From: Kitasatospora kifunensis
GTDB lineage: Bacteria > Actinomycetota > Actinomycetes > Streptomycetales > Streptomycetaceae
Length of the DNA: 64,000 nt
NCBI RefSeq assembly: GCF_014203855.1
Contig: NZ_JACHJV010000001.1
Span: 7,316,001 to 7,380,000, forward strand
Direction: 5' to 3'
How positions within the stretch are numbered: the stretch's first letter is position 1; every line of letters starts with the position of its first letter. Made by a program: the position numbers and the translations under genes. Positions 16,716-33,108 of the stretch are shown here, in pieces. The notes below the pieces were generated by a model that saw only the letters and a list, made by a program, of their open reading frames with translations, searched no databases and was not told where the DNA came from.

Positions 16716-17785
16716 CCAGCGTGGGCACCGGGCTCGGCCCGGCCGACGTATTGGCCGCCGCCGACCGGATCGCCGCCCGGGTGCGTCGCACGCCGCTGCT
16801 GGCCGTCCCGTCGCTGCCCGGCATCCTGTTGAAGGCCGAACACCTGCAGCACACCGGCTCGTTCAAGCTGCGCGGAGCCGCGAACGCGATGCTCGGTGCT
16901 GGTTCCGCTGCCGGTGGCGTCCGTAACGGTGTCGGCGTTGGTGGCGTCCGTAACGGTGTCGGCGTTGGTGTCGGCGGGATCGTCACCGGTTCCTCGGGCA
17001 ACCACGGCATCGCGGTGGCCGGGTTGAGCCGCTCACTGGGCGTGGGCGCGACCGTGGTGATGGCGGCCGGGGCGAGCGAGGAGAAGGCCCGGCTCATCCG
17101 CGCACTCGGTGCCCGGGTGGTCGTGGTGGCCGGCGGCGTGGCCGAGCGCGAGCAGCGGGCTCGCGAACTCGCGGCCACCTCCGGTGCGTTGTTCGTTCCC
17201 TCGTCGGACCACGAGCTGGTGGTGGCGGGCCAGGGCACCGTGGGTCTGGAGGTCTTCGCGGACGCGCCCGAGCTGGCCGCGATCTTCGTCCCGGTCGGCG
17301 GGGGCGGCCTGCTCGCGGGCGTCTGCCTGGCGGCGCAGGCGCTGGCCCGGCCGGTGCGGATCATCGGCGTCGAACCGCTGGACGCCAGACGCTACTTCGA
17401 CTCGCTCGCCGCCGGCCACCCGGTGCAGGTGCCGCCCACCCACACGCTGGCCGACGGCCTGCGCGGCCAGAGCCCCGGCGAGGTCCCACTGCCGATCATC
17501 CGACAGCGGGTGGACGAGCTGATCGGCGTCGGCGACGAGGCCATCGCGCACGCGATGGACCTGCTGCACCGCGCGGGCGTCGAGGCGGAGCCGAGCGGCA
17601 GCGTCGCGCTGGCCGGCGCGCTGGCGTGCGCGGGCTCCTGGCCGCCCGGGGTCGCCGGTCGGGCCGGGCCGGTGGCCGTCGTCGTCTCCGGCGGCAACAC
17701 CGCGGCGGCCCTGGCAGCCCTGGCAGTCCTTGGCCACCAGACCCCACCGAGCCAGACCGATAACCATGTCGACAAGGAGCCCTGA
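16712..17785 (+). CDS. Serine/threonine dehydratase-like PLP enzyme (fold type II)
   Basis: A 357-residue protein of the threonine dehydratase/serine racemase family. The PLP lysine lies in TGSFKLRGA near 50, the substrate loop is SSGNHG near 93 and the phosphate-binding GGGGL is near 193. These enzymes remove water from Ser/Thr, or racemise or replace at the beta carbon. It has no C-terminal regulatory domain. Between the lysine motif and the SSGNHG loop sits an insertion made of a perfect 9-residue tandem duplication (GGVRNGVGV twice). The ATG overlaps the A-domain stop (ATGA) and its stop overlaps the carrier ATG. It may prepare the amino acid loaded by that A domain, or act on the carrier-bound residue. 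Confidence 0.8.
   Translation: MTSVGTGLGPADVLAAADRIAARVRRTPLLAVPSLPGILLKAEHLQHTGSFKLRGAANAMLGAGSAAGGVRNGVGVGGVRNGVGVGVGGIVTGSSGNHGIAVAGLSRSLGVGATVVMAAGASEEKARLIRALGARVVVVAGGVAEREQRARELAATSGALFVPSSDHELVVAGQGTVGLEVFADAPELAAIFVPVGGGGLLAGVCLAAQALARPVRIIGVEPLDARRYFDSLAAGHPVQVPPTHTLADGLRGQSPGEVPLPIIRQRVDELIGVGDEAIAHAMDLLHRAGVEAEPSGSVALAGALACAGSWPPGVAGRAGPVAVVVSGGNTAAALAALAVLGHQTPPSQTDNHVDKEP
16913..16966 (+). repeat. Perfect 27-bp tandem duplication inside the dehydratase-like gene
   Basis: Two exact copies of a 27-base unit (16913-16939 and 16940-16966) are followed by a partial third. The unit starts GGTGGCGTCCGTAACGGTGT. It is in frame and adds nine residues (GGVRNGVGV) per copy in a loop between the PLP lysine and the substrate loop. 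It looks like recent replication slippage tolerated by the protein. Confidence 0.9.
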
Positions 17786-18069
17786 TGACTACCATGAAGA
17801 ATGCCACGATCGATGCCTCGGAACTGCCCGAGCTGATCGCCTCCTTCTACCGGGAGACGCTGGGTGACCAGAGCCTGGACACCACCAGCGACTTCTACGA
17901 GGCGGGCGGCGACTCGCTGAGCGCCTTCCAGATCACCGCCCGGCTGCAGGACGCGCTCGGACTTGAGCTCCCGGTCGCGCTGGTCTTCGCCTATCCGTCG
18001 CCCGAGGACCTCGCGGCGGTCGTCGTCGCTGATGCCGATGCCGCCGCTGCTGATGCCGAGCAGGCCTAG
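17785..18069 (+). CDS. Free-standing carrier protein (PCP/ACP)
   Basis: A 94-residue carrier protein. The phosphopantetheine serine is in FYEAGGDSLSAFQ near 45, with the typical helix 2 following. The C-terminus is an Ala/Asp-rich tail (ADADAAAADAEQA). The GGDS form is typical of peptidyl carriers. The ATG overlaps the previous stop by one base and has AAGGAGC upstream. Its place between the A-domain/dehydratase genes and the second LanB-like gene suggests that the loaded aminoacyl thioester is handled by those proteins. No 4'-phosphopantetheinyl transferase gene lies in the window. Confidence 0.9.
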   Translation: MTTMKNATIDASELPELIASFYRETLGDQSLDTTSDFYEAGGDSLSAFQITARLQDALGLELPVALVFAYPSPEDLAAVVVADADAAAADAEQA

Positions 18070-18081
18070 GAGATCCGGTCG

Positions 18082-20385
18082 ATGTCCGAGTCAGCGGTGC
18101 CGTTCGGTGCCAGATGGCAGCTGTGGGAGCAGTTCGCGCTGCGCGGAGCGGGGTTCCCGGCCGCCGGGGTGCTGCGTTTGGCACCCGAGGGTCTGGCTGC
18201 GGCGGCGGACGAGTTCGGGGTTGGGGATGTTCTGAGTGGGCCGCGGTGGGAGGGGTTTGTGGCGGAGTTCGGGGTGGCGGCGGTGGGTACTGCTGTGGTG
18301 TTGCAGGAGGTTGCGGGGTTGGGGTCGTTTCGGGCGGCGGTGGCTTGGCAGAATCGGGCGGTGTTGGGGTCGGGGATCGGGCCGTTTCTGGGGTGGGTGC
18401 CGAGTGTGGTGGGGCGTACGAGTATGCCGCGTCAGCGTGAGGAGTTGGTGGCGCATTACTGGCAGCGGTTCTGTGTGAAGAACGACACGATTGGTTTTTT
18501 CGGTCCGGTGGGTTGGGGGCGGTTGGACCGGTCGGTGCGGGGGGTGGTGATGGAGCCGGGGGAGGGGTTGATCGTGCGGTCGGCGGTGTATTTCTCGAGT
18601 TGGTCGATCGATGCGTTGGCGCGGACGTTGGATGAGCAGGAGCCGGGTCTGCGGGAGTGGTTGGCGCCGCGCCGGGTGCCCTTCGTGAGGGTGGACACGG
18701 GGTCGGTGACGGTGCCAGGTCGGCCCGCGCAGCCGGTGACGCCGGTGGTGCGGCGGGTACTGGAATGCTGCGATGGGACGCGGGCGGCGCGTGATATCCA
18801 GCGGGAACTGGGAGTTGACGCATCGCTGCTGGCCGACCTCGTCAAGCGCCGATGGATCAGCTGGCGCCTGGAGGTCCCCGCCGACGCGCACCCCGAGCGC
18901 CACCTGCGTGCCACACTGGAGTCCGTCGGCGACCGCACCCTGCGCGAATCGGCGCTGGCCAAGCTGGAGTTGCTGGAACGCGGCCGCGACCGGGTGCAAG
19001 CCGCGGCGGGTGCCGAGGAGTTGACGCAGGCCATGGCCGCGCTCGAAGCCGACTTCATGACGCTCACCGACACCGCTGCCGCCCGCGCGAAGGGCGCGGG
19101 GACGGCGCCGGGCCGCACCCTGGTCTACTCCGACAGCACGCGCGCGGCCACCGCCCGGATCGGCGGCGACGTGCTGGCGGCGCTGGCCCCGCTCGAGCTG
19201 CTGATGACCAGCGCGACCTGGCTGGCCTCCCGGCTGGCCGACCGGGTGCGCTCCCGGGCCGAGGTGGTGTTCGATCAGCTCGGCGCGGCGGCCGGGGCGG
19301 GCGGCCGGGTGGATCTGGCGGCCTTCTGGTTCGCCTGCATGCCGATCCTGCACGGTGACGCGGTCAGCGAGGCGGCCGCGATCCAGCGCGAGTTCTGGCT
19401 GAGTTGGGCGGGGATCCTCGGCCTGACGGAGGATCCGAAGGAGCAGGGCCGGCGCCGCGAGGTCCGGGTGACGGCGGATCAGATCGCGGACGCGGTCCGG
19501 GAGGCCTTCGGCCGGCAGGGCGCGGCCTGGACCGCGGCGCGCTACCTCAGTCCGGACGTGTTGATCGCGGCGCGTGACGCGGCGGCCGTGGAGCGCGGTG
19601 AATTCGAGCTGGTACTCGGCGAGTTGCACGTCGCCACCAACACCATCGGCGCCTCGCTCTTCGTGAACCAGCACCCCGCACCGGCTGAGTTGCTGGCCCA
19701 GACCGGCCGCGACCACCCGGGCCCACGCCTGATGCCGCTGCTGCCCAAGGAGCACAGGTCGCGGCTGTCCATCCGGGTCCGGCACGTCCTGGTCCGCCCG
19801 GAGGACTACTACATCGCGCTGGTGGACAACCCCACCGACCCGCGCCGGGCGCGGACCGTGCTCGGTGCGGACGTCACGGTGGAGCGCCGCGAGGGCCGGC
19901 TGGTGGTCCGGCTCCCCGACGGCGCGGTCTTCGATGCGCTGGACGTCTTCTCGCACGTGCTGACCACGCTGGTGATGGACCTGTGCCGGATCCTGCCGGA
20001 GGCCGACCACTCACCACGCGTGACGGTGGACAAGTTGGTGCTGGCACGGGAGAGTTGGCGCTATGTTGCTGGTGAGCTGGGGTTTGCCAGGGAGAAGGAC
20101 GAGGCCCGCAGGTTCGTGCGGGCGCGTCGCTGGCGGGACGAAGACGAGCTGCCGCGCTTCGTCTTCGTGGTCTCGCCGACCGAACCCCGCCCGTTCTTCG
20201 TGGACTTCGACAGTCCGGTGTACGTGAACATCTTCGCCAAGGCGGTTCGGCGGCTGGCCGCCAAGGACCCGCAGGCGAGGTTGACGATCACCGAGATGCT
20301 GCCCACCCCCGAGCAGACCTGGCTCACCGACGACCAGGGCAACGGCTACACCGCCGAGTTGCGCTTCGTCGCCCTGGCGGACTGA
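18082..20385 (+). CDS. LanB-like protein, glutamylation domain only (PEARL-like), copy 2
   Basis: A 767-residue paralogue of the LanB-like protein encoded at 12832. It shares the KNDTIGFFGPVGWG region (near 130), the PDVLIAARDAAAVERGEFELVLGE region (near 490) and the C-terminal RPFFVDFDSPVYV. It too lacks an elimination domain. The middle third is well diverged from copy 1, so both copies are probably functional and distinct. TAGGAGAT lies before the ATG, 12 bases after the carrier stop. It ends the operon. A tRNA-dependent aminoacyl transfer is the family expectation; the acceptor (carrier-bound residue, free peptide or NRPS product) cannot be told from sequence. Confidence 0.85.
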   Translation: MSESAVPFGARWQLWEQFALRGAGFPAAGVLRLAPEGLAAAADEFGVGDVLSGPRWEGFVAEFGVAAVGTAVVLQEVAGLGSFRAAVAWQNRAVLGSGIGPFLGWVPSVVGRTSMPRQREELVAHYWQRFCVKNDTIGFFGPVGWGRLDRSVRGVVMEPGEGLIVRSAVYFSSWSIDALARTLDEQEPGLREWLAPRRVPFVRVDTGSVTVPGRPAQPVTPVVRRVLECCDGTRAARDIQRELGVDASLLADLVKRRWISWRLEVPADAHPERHLRATLESVGDRTLRESALAKLELLERGRDRVQAAAGAEELTQAMAALEADFMTLTDTAAARAKGAGTAPGRTLVYSDSTRAATARIGGDVLAALAPLELLMTSATWLASRLADRVRSRAEVVFDQLGAAAGAGGRVDLAAFWFACMPILHGDAVSEAAAIQREFWLSWAGILGLTEDPKEQGRRREVRVTADQIADAVREAFGRQGAAWTAARYLSPDVLIAARDAAAVERGEFELVLGELHVATNTIGASLFVNQHPAPAELLAQTGRDHPGPRLMPLLPKEHRSRLSIRVRHVLVRPEDYYIALVDNPTDPRRARTVLGADVTVERREGRLVVRLPDGAVFDALDVFSHVLTTLVMDLCRILPEADHSPRVTVDKLVLARESWRYVAGELGFAREKDEARRFVRARRWRDEDELPRFVFVVSPTEPRPFFVDFDSPVYVNIFAKAVRRLAAKDPQARLTITEMLPTPEQTWLTDDQGNGYTAELRFVALAD
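18191..18540 (+). repeat. 350-bp block nearly identical in both LanB-like genes (second copy)
   Basis: Direct-repeat partner of 12941-13290, exactly 5250 bases away, with one visible mismatch. The TTG/GGG-rich codon style continues to about 18790 here and to about 13560 in the first copy, although the sequences diverge after the block. Confidence 0.85.
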
Positions 20386-20424
20386 GCGCATCGAAGCGCG
20401 GTAAGAGGGTCCGCGCACGGCGGG

Positions 20425-21321
20425 TCACCCCCGAGCGCGCTGGGTCACCGCGATGCACAGCACGACGATCACCGCCGTGACCGGCGCGATGGGCGACACC
20501 CGCTCGCCCATCAGCAGCACGGACCAGAGCAACGTGATGAGCGGCTGGGCGAGTTGGAGTTGGCTGGCCCTGGCGACCCCGATGGCGGCCATGCCGCGGT
20601 ACCAGAGGACGAAGCCTGCGAACTGTGAGATCGCGGCGATGTAGACCATGCCCGTCAGCGCCTTGCCGGTGAGGTGCACGGGCTCGGACGGCAGGGCCAG
20701 GACGGTGGTGACGGCGGTGACCGGCAGTGCCGCCACCACGGCCCAGGCGATCACCTGCCAGCCCGGCAGGTGACGTGAGAGCCGGCCGCCCTGGGCGTAC
20801 CCGGCGGCGCAGACCAGGAGCGCCGCGAACAGGTAGGCATCGGCGACGGTCGGCCTGCCGTGGCTCTGTTGCAGGGCGAAGCCGATGACGGTGACGGCTC
20901 CGGCCAGTGCCCCGCACCAGAAGAGCCGCGAGGGTCGCTCACCGGTGAGGGTGACCGCGATGGTGGCGGTGGCCAGCGGCAGCACGCCGATGACGACGGC
21001 GGAGTGGGCGGTCGAGGAGGTCCGCAGCGCGAGGGTGGTCAGCAGCGGAAAGCCGATGACGCAGCCTGCGGCGACGGTGAGGAGTCCGGGCCAGTGCCGC
21101 CGCTGCGGGATCGGGACGCGGCTGACGGACAGGCAGATCCCGGCCACCAGCGCGGCGAGCACGCCGCGCAGCCCGGTGGTCGTCCAGGGGCCGAAACCGT
21201 CCAGTGCCCAGTCGGTGGCGGGGAAGCTGAAGGAGAAGCTGAACACTCCGAGGGCGGCGAGGGCGGTTCCGCGGTTCGCTGCTATCCACTGGAATCGAGT
21301 AGCGCTATCTTCTAGTGTCAT
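20425..21321 (-). CDS. EamA/DMT-superfamily transporter
   Basis: A 298-residue membrane protein with about ten hydrophobic segments in two EamA-type halves. The first half runs from ALAALGVFSFSFSFP to about 145, the second from about 160 to 292. Members export amino acids or small metabolites across the cytoplasmic membrane. It is divergent from a MocR-type regulator gene and their start codons overlap by two bases, so the regulator very probably controls it. It could export a cluster intermediate or product, or just be a passenger between the two NRPS parts. The downstream end is convergent with the LanB-like gene, 39 bases apart. Confidence 0.85.
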   Translation of the reverse strand: MTLEDSATRFQWIAANRGTALAALGVFSFSFSFPATDWALDGFGPWTTTGLRGVLAALVAGICLSVSRVPIPQRRHWPGLLTVAAGCVIGFPLLTTLALRTSSTAHSAVVIGVLPLATATIAVTLTGERPSRLFWCGALAGAVTVIGFALQQSHGRPTVADAYLFAALLVCAAGYAQGGRLSRHLPGWQVIAWAVVAALPVTAVTTVLALPSEPVHLTGKALTGMVYIAAISQFAGFVLWYRGMAAIGVARASQLQLAQPLITLLWSVLLMGERVSPIAPVTAVIVVLCIAVTQRARG

Positions 21322-22796
21322 GAATGATGGTAGCAGTGTGGCCCATCTAGTGAGTGTTCTGCGGGTTGAACTTGAGCGCTATCCAGAAGGCGAGAAGCTG
21401 CCCTCCAGTCGGGCCCTGATGGAGCGGTACCGGGTGAGCCCGGTGACGGTGTCGCGCGCGATCGCCGTGCTGGTGGCCGACGGCTCGGTGGTCTCCCGTC
21501 CGGGAGCCGGGGTCTTCCGGGCCAGGCCACCGGTCAGGCAGCAGTCACGCGGGGACGTCTCCTGGCAGGAGGTCGCCCTGAGCGCCGGCCCTGCGCCCGG
21601 CTCGGTGGGCGAGGGGCCTTCCGCCCCCCGGGGCGCGGAGGCCGGCGGGCTGCTGGCCACGCTTGCCGTGCCGCCGCCCGGCTCGATCGACCTCAACGGT
21701 GGCTACCTGCACCCCTCGCTGCAACCCGAGCGCGCCCTCGCCGGCGCCCTGGCCAGGGCGGGCCGCCGACCGGGCACCTGGGACCGGCCGCCGGTCGAAG
21801 GGTTGGCGGACCTCAGAGCCTGGTTCGCCCGGGACATCGGCGGGCCCGACTCCGTCCTCAGCGCCACCGACGTCCTCATCACCGCGGGCGGCCAGAGCGC
21901 GCTCAGCACCGCGCTGCGGTCCCTGGCGGTCCCCGGCGCGCCGGTGCTCGTCGAGTCGCCCACCTACCCGGGCGTGCTCGCCGTCGCCCGAGCCGCCGGT
22001 CTGCGTCCGGTCCCGGTTCCGGTGGATGCGGACGGGGTGCGCACGGACCTGCTGGAGGAGGCGTTCCGGGCCACGGGAGCACGGGTCTTCGTCTGCCAGC
22101 CGCTCTTCCACAACCCCACCGGTGTCACCCTCTGCCTCGAACGTCGCCGCGAGGTGCTGCGGATCGCACGCCAGGCGGGGGCCTTCGTGGTGGAGGACGA
22201 CTTCGCTCGCCGCCTGGCCCACACCGACGCCGCGCCGCTTCCGCAGCCGCTCGCGGCCGAGGACCCCGACGGGGTGGTGGTGCACGTGCGGTCCCTGACC
22301 AAGGCCACCTCGCCCAGCCTGCGGGTCGCGGCGCTCACCGCCCGCGGCCCCGCCATAGAGCGGCTGCGGGCCACCCAGGTGGTCGACAGCTTCTTCGTCC
22401 CGCGCCCCCTTCAGGAGACCGCTCTCGAACTCGTCGGTTCTCCCGCCTGGAAGCGCCACCTGCGGGTGCTGGCCGAGGCGTTGCGCAGTCGGCGCACCAC
22501 CATGGCCGAGGCCCTGCGCCAGGAACTCCCCATGCTTCAGACACGGATCCCGCGCGGCGGATACCAGTTGTGGCTGCGGCTGCCGGACGGTACCGACGAG
22601 ACAGCCCTGGCCGCAGCCGCCCTGCGCGCCGGTGTCGCCGTCACTCCAGGGCGGCCCTACTTCCCCGCCGAGGCGGCCGCGCCGCATCTGCGCCTGAGCT
22701 ACAACTGCGCGGTGAGCGGGGAGGAGTTGCGGGAGGGCATCCACCGACTGCGACAGGCCTGTGCGCAGGTCGCCCCGGACGCGGGCGCCGTGGCGG

Positions 22797-22825
<29 letters not shown>
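21320..22825 (+). CDS. MocR-type (GntR/aminotransferase fusion) transcriptional regulator
   Basis: A 501-residue fusion protein. Residues 1-70 are a winged helix of GntR type (KLPSSRALMERYRVSPVTVSRAIAVLV). Residues about 115-490 form an aminotransferase-like fold, with the PLP lysine in SLTKATSPSLRVA near 320. MocR proteins sense an amino acid or amine through PLP. The ATG at 21320 shares two bases with the divergent transporter start. A TATCTT hexamer ends 8 bases upstream (21306-21311), which suits a leaderless mRNA. The 3' end overlaps the convergent NRPS gene by 29 bases. It probably regulates the EamA transporter gene. Confidence 0.85.
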
Positions 22826-30269
<7,444 letters not shown>

Positions 30270-30466
30270 CCTTTGCCTTCCTGATGCGTGCCGTCGGTCG
30301 GCCTGAGTCACTGCGGACGGGCCCTGACGGGTCCACATCGCAGCCTGCCCGCGGGCTGGCGGACGGCGGCAGGGCCAGCGCGGCGCCGGTTGTGGCAGCC
30401 GGGACTGCGTGGTTGAGTGCCGGTCCTTCTCTGCACGGCGGCCCGCCTCGCCCGCAGCATCAGCGC
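30270..30466. promoter_or_regulatory. Divergent promoter region between the TE-bearing NRPS and the MFS exporter
   Basis: A 197-base gap between divergent genes. It is GC-rich; I see no clear sigma-70 boxes and no copy of the CCCCCATATT element. It must nevertheless hold the promoters of the 7.5-kb NRPS gene and of the exporter/dioxygenase unit. Confidence 0.5.
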
Positions 30467-31741
30467 ATGGACGACCAACAGCGAGCGAACGACAAGGCGC
30501 CACCGCCCCTGCTGCGCAACCGGGACTTCCTGCTGCTCTGGCAGGGTTCCGCGGTATCGGGACTGGGCTCGAACGCCTCAAGCGTCGCCTACCCGCTGCT
30601 GGTTCTCGCGCTGACCGGCTCGCCCGTGGACGCCGGGCTGACCGGCTTCGTCGCCGCGCTGCCGCAACTGCTCTTCCAACTGCCCGCCGGGGCGCTGATC
30701 GACCGCTGGGACCGCAAGCGGGCGATGATCTGGTGCGACATCCTGCGCGGCCTGGCGATCGGCAGCATCGCGCTGGCCCTGCTGGCGGGCCGGCTCTACC
30801 TGCCGCACATCCTGGTCGTCGGCTTCCTCGAAGGCACCCTCACGGTGGGCTTCAGGATCGCCGCCTCGGCGGCGGTGCCCAACGTCGTGCACCGCTCCCA
30901 ACTCGCGCTCGCGCTCTCCCGCAACGAGGCGCGGGCGCGCGGCGCCGCGATGCTCGGCCAGCCGCTCGGCGGGGTGCTGTTCGGGCTGGGCCGGGCGGTG
31001 CCGTTCCTGTTCGACGCGCTCAGCTACCTGGTGTCGCTGGGCACCCTGCTGCTGATCAGGAAGGACTTCCAGGTCGAGCGCGGCACCCGGCGCGAGCGGA
31101 TGCGCACCGAGATCGCCGAGGGGATCAGTTGGCTGTGGCGCCAGCCGTTCCTGCGGGCGACGACCTTCCTGATCGCCGGCAGCAACCTGCTCTTCCAGGC
31201 GCTGTTCCTGGTGGTCATCGTGATCGCCCGCGGCCACGGCGGATCGTCGGCCGCGATCGGCGTGATGTTCGGTGTCGCCGCGGTCGGCGGGGTGCTCGGC
31301 TCGCTGGTCGCGCCCGCGCTGGAACGCCGGCTGTCGATGAAGGTGGTGGTGATCGGTGCGAACTGGGCCTGGGCGCTGCTGGTTCCGGTCCTGCTGCTGG
31401 TCCACGACCCGTATCTGATCGGCGCGGTGTACGCGCTGATGTGCTTCGTCGGCCCGGTGTGGAACGTGGTGATCTCGGCCTACCAGCTCGCGGCCGCCCC
31501 GGACCACATCCGCGGGCGGGTGATCGGCGCGGCGGGCATGGTGGCCCTCGGCGCCATCCCGCTCGGCTCGCTCGTCGGTGGACTCCTGCTGAGCTGGATC
31601 GGCGCGAGCACCTCGGTCTGGGTGCTGGCCGGCTGGATGGCCTTCCTGGCGGTGGTCGCCACCGTCAGCCCCGCGGTGCGCGACGCGCCGAGCCTGGCGG
31701 GCGCCCAGGCGCTGCGGCAGGACCCCGTCCCGGCGGGCTGA
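30467..31741 (+). CDS. MFS exporter (EntS-like)
   Basis: A 424-residue major facilitator protein with about 12 membrane segments. The N-terminal pattern LRNRDFLLLWQGSAVSGLGS and the loop GALIDRWDRKRAMIWCD (near 65) resemble EntS-like exporters found with NRPS clusters. It is the most likely exporter of the cluster peptide, acting by proton antiport. ATG 30467 was picked because homology begins right after; no good ribosome site is visible, so the start is less sure. It is divergent from one NRPS gene and 102 bases upstream of the dioxygenase gene on the same strand. Confidence 0.85.
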   Translation: MDDQQRANDKAPPPLLRNRDFLLLWQGSAVSGLGSNASSVAYPLLVLALTGSPVDAGLTGFVAALPQLLFQLPAGALIDRWDRKRAMIWCDILRGLAIGSIALALLAGRLYLPHILVVGFLEGTLTVGFRIAASAAVPNVVHRSQLALALSRNEARARGAAMLGQPLGGVLFGLGRAVPFLFDALSYLVSLGTLLLIRKDFQVERGTRRERMRTEIAEGISWLWRQPFLRATTFLIAGSNLLFQALFLVVIVIARGHGGSSAAIGVMFGVAAVGGVLGSLVAPALERRLSMKVVVIGANWAWALLVPVLLLVHDPYLIGAVYALMCFVGPVWNVVISAYQLAAAPDHIRGRVIGAAGMVALGAIPLGSLVGGLLLSWIGASTSVWVLAGWMAFLAVVATVSPAVRDAPSLAGAQALRQDPVPAG

Positions 31742-31843
31742 CCCATCCGGGGGCCGACCCGTCCGGCGGGCGGGACAGGCGCCGCCCCGCCCGGAGGGGC
31801 GTTGCCCCGTCCGGAAGAACCCATGGAGAGAGGCTTCAGGCGC

Positions 31844-32821
31844 ATGACCGCGAACCCGACCACCGCGTCCGCCCCCGCGGCGACCACCCTTCCGTTCGTC
31901 CACGCGGCGCCGCGGCCCGGCACGCCGGCGGCCGACTACCTGCCGGGCGCCCGCGCGCTGGTCCGCCGTCAACTGCGCGAGCACGGCGCGGTCCTGCTGC
32001 GCGGCTTCGAGGTGGGCGGGGTCGACGGGTTCGAGGGGGTGGTGCGGGCGGTGTCCGGCGAGCCGCTGGTCTACGCCGAGCGCTCCTCGCCACGCAGTGC
32101 GATCAAGGGGCAGGTCTACACCTCGACGGACTATCCGCCGGCCGAGGAGATCTTCCTGCACAACGAGAACTCCTACCAGGCCGACTGGCCGCTCACGCTC
32201 TTCTTCTACTGCGTGCGGCCGCCGGACACCCTGGGCTCGACGCCGCTGGCCGACACCCGCCGGCTCTACCAGGCGATCGACCCGGCGGTGCGCGAGGAGT
32301 TCGCCACCCGCGGCTGGATGGTGGTGCGCAACTTCACCGAGGGCTTCGGGGTCCCCTGGCAACAGGCCTTCAACACCGAGGACCGAGCCGAGGTGGAACG
32401 CTACTGCGCCCGCAACGGCGTCGAGGTCGAGTGGCCCGGCGGGCAGACGCTGCGCACCCGAGCGCGGCGCGAGGCGGTGCGCCGGCACCCGGTGACCGGC
32501 GAGCAGGTCTGGTTCAACCACGCCACCTTCTTCCACGTGACCACGTTGGCCCAGGAGGTGTGCGCGGGGCTGCGGGAGCTGTTCGAGGAGCCCGAGCTGC
32601 CGACCAACACCTACTACGGCGACGGCGCGCGCATCCCCGACGAGGTCATGGCCCACCTGCGCGCCTGCTACCGGGCCGAGCAGCGCCGCTTCGACTGGCA
32701 GCTCGACGATGTGCTGCTGGTGGACAACATGCTTGCCGCGCACGGCCGTGAGCCGTTCTCGGGGCCTCGGAGGATCGCGGTGGCGATGGCCGAGCCGTGG
32801 TCCGTGGTGGCCAACCCGTAG
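31844..32821 (+). CDS. TauD/SyrP-family Fe(II)/2-oxoglutarate dioxygenase
   Basis: A 325-residue non-haem iron dioxygenase. Iron ligands are visible in FLHNENSYQ (HxE near 108) and in MLAAHGREPFSGPRRIAVAM (distal His near 302, then the 2-oxoglutarate Arg). Homologues such as SyrP hydroxylate the beta carbon of amino acids held on NRPS carrier domains; others in this family act on free amino acids. With Asn and Thr codes in the cluster, beta-hydroxylation of a carrier-bound Asn/Asp or of the ureido residue is plausible. GGAGAGAGG lies 10 bases before ATG 31844; an in-frame ATG at 31823 lacks such a site. A strong terminator follows. Confidence 0.85.
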   Translation: MTANPTTASAPAATTLPFVHAAPRPGTPAADYLPGARALVRRQLREHGAVLLRGFEVGGVDGFEGVVRAVSGEPLVYAERSSPRSAIKGQVYTSTDYPPAEEIFLHNENSYQADWPLTLFFYCVRPPDTLGSTPLADTRRLYQAIDPAVREEFATRGWMVVRNFTEGFGVPWQQAFNTEDRAEVERYCARNGVEVEWPGGQTLRTRARREAVRRHPVTGEQVWFNHATFFHVTTLAQEVCAGLRELFEEPELPTNTYYGDGARIPDEVMAHLRACYRAEQRRFDWQLDDVLLVDNMLAAHGREPFSGPRRIAVAMAEPWSVVANP

Positions 32822-32840
32822 GCGCTCGCCGGACACGCCG

Positions 32841-32876
32841 AGGGCGGGCCTCCCGGTGTCCCGGGAGGCCCGCCCT
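32841..32876. terminator. Strong bidirectional terminator between the dioxygenase and MbtH genes
   Basis: AGGGCGGGCCTCCCGG (32841-32856) pairs perfectly with CCGGGAGGCCCGCCCT (32861-32876) over a TGTC loop. It lies 20 bases after the dioxygenase stop and 20 bases from the convergent MbtH stop, so it can end both transcripts. Confidence 0.8.
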
Positions 32877-32895
32877 TCAGTGAGCTGACGATACC

Positions 32896-33108
32896 TCAGC
32901 TCACTGCCTGATCCATCCGACGCCGAAGGCTCAGCGGGCGCAGGTCCGTCCACACCTGGCCGATGTGGTCCAGGCACTCCTGTCGGGAGCCCACCGTGCC
33001 CTCGGCGTACCAGCCGAGCGGGAGTTCGCGGTTGGCCCGCCAGATCGAGTACTGCTCCTCGTCGTTGCGGACGACGCGGTAGCGCTCGTGGTCGTTCTCC
33101 TCGCCCAT
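32896..33108 (-). CDS. MbtH-like protein (NRPS adenylation partner)
   Basis: A 70-residue MbtH-family protein that binds and activates adenylation domains. The signature is clear: NDEEQYSIWRANRELPLGW (near 15-33), then GSRQECLDHIGQVWTDLRP. The usual SxWP motif reads SIWR, so Pro is replaced by Arg. I chose ATG 33108 because GGAGAA lies about 9 bases upstream and the length suits the family; an upstream ATG would give 81 residues without a good ribosome site. It is divergent from the second NRPS gene and probably serves both synthetases. Confidence 0.9.
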   Translation of the reverse strand: MGEENDHERYRVVRNDEEQYSIWRANRELPLGWYAEGTVGSRQECLDHIGQVWTDLRPLSLRRRMDQAVS

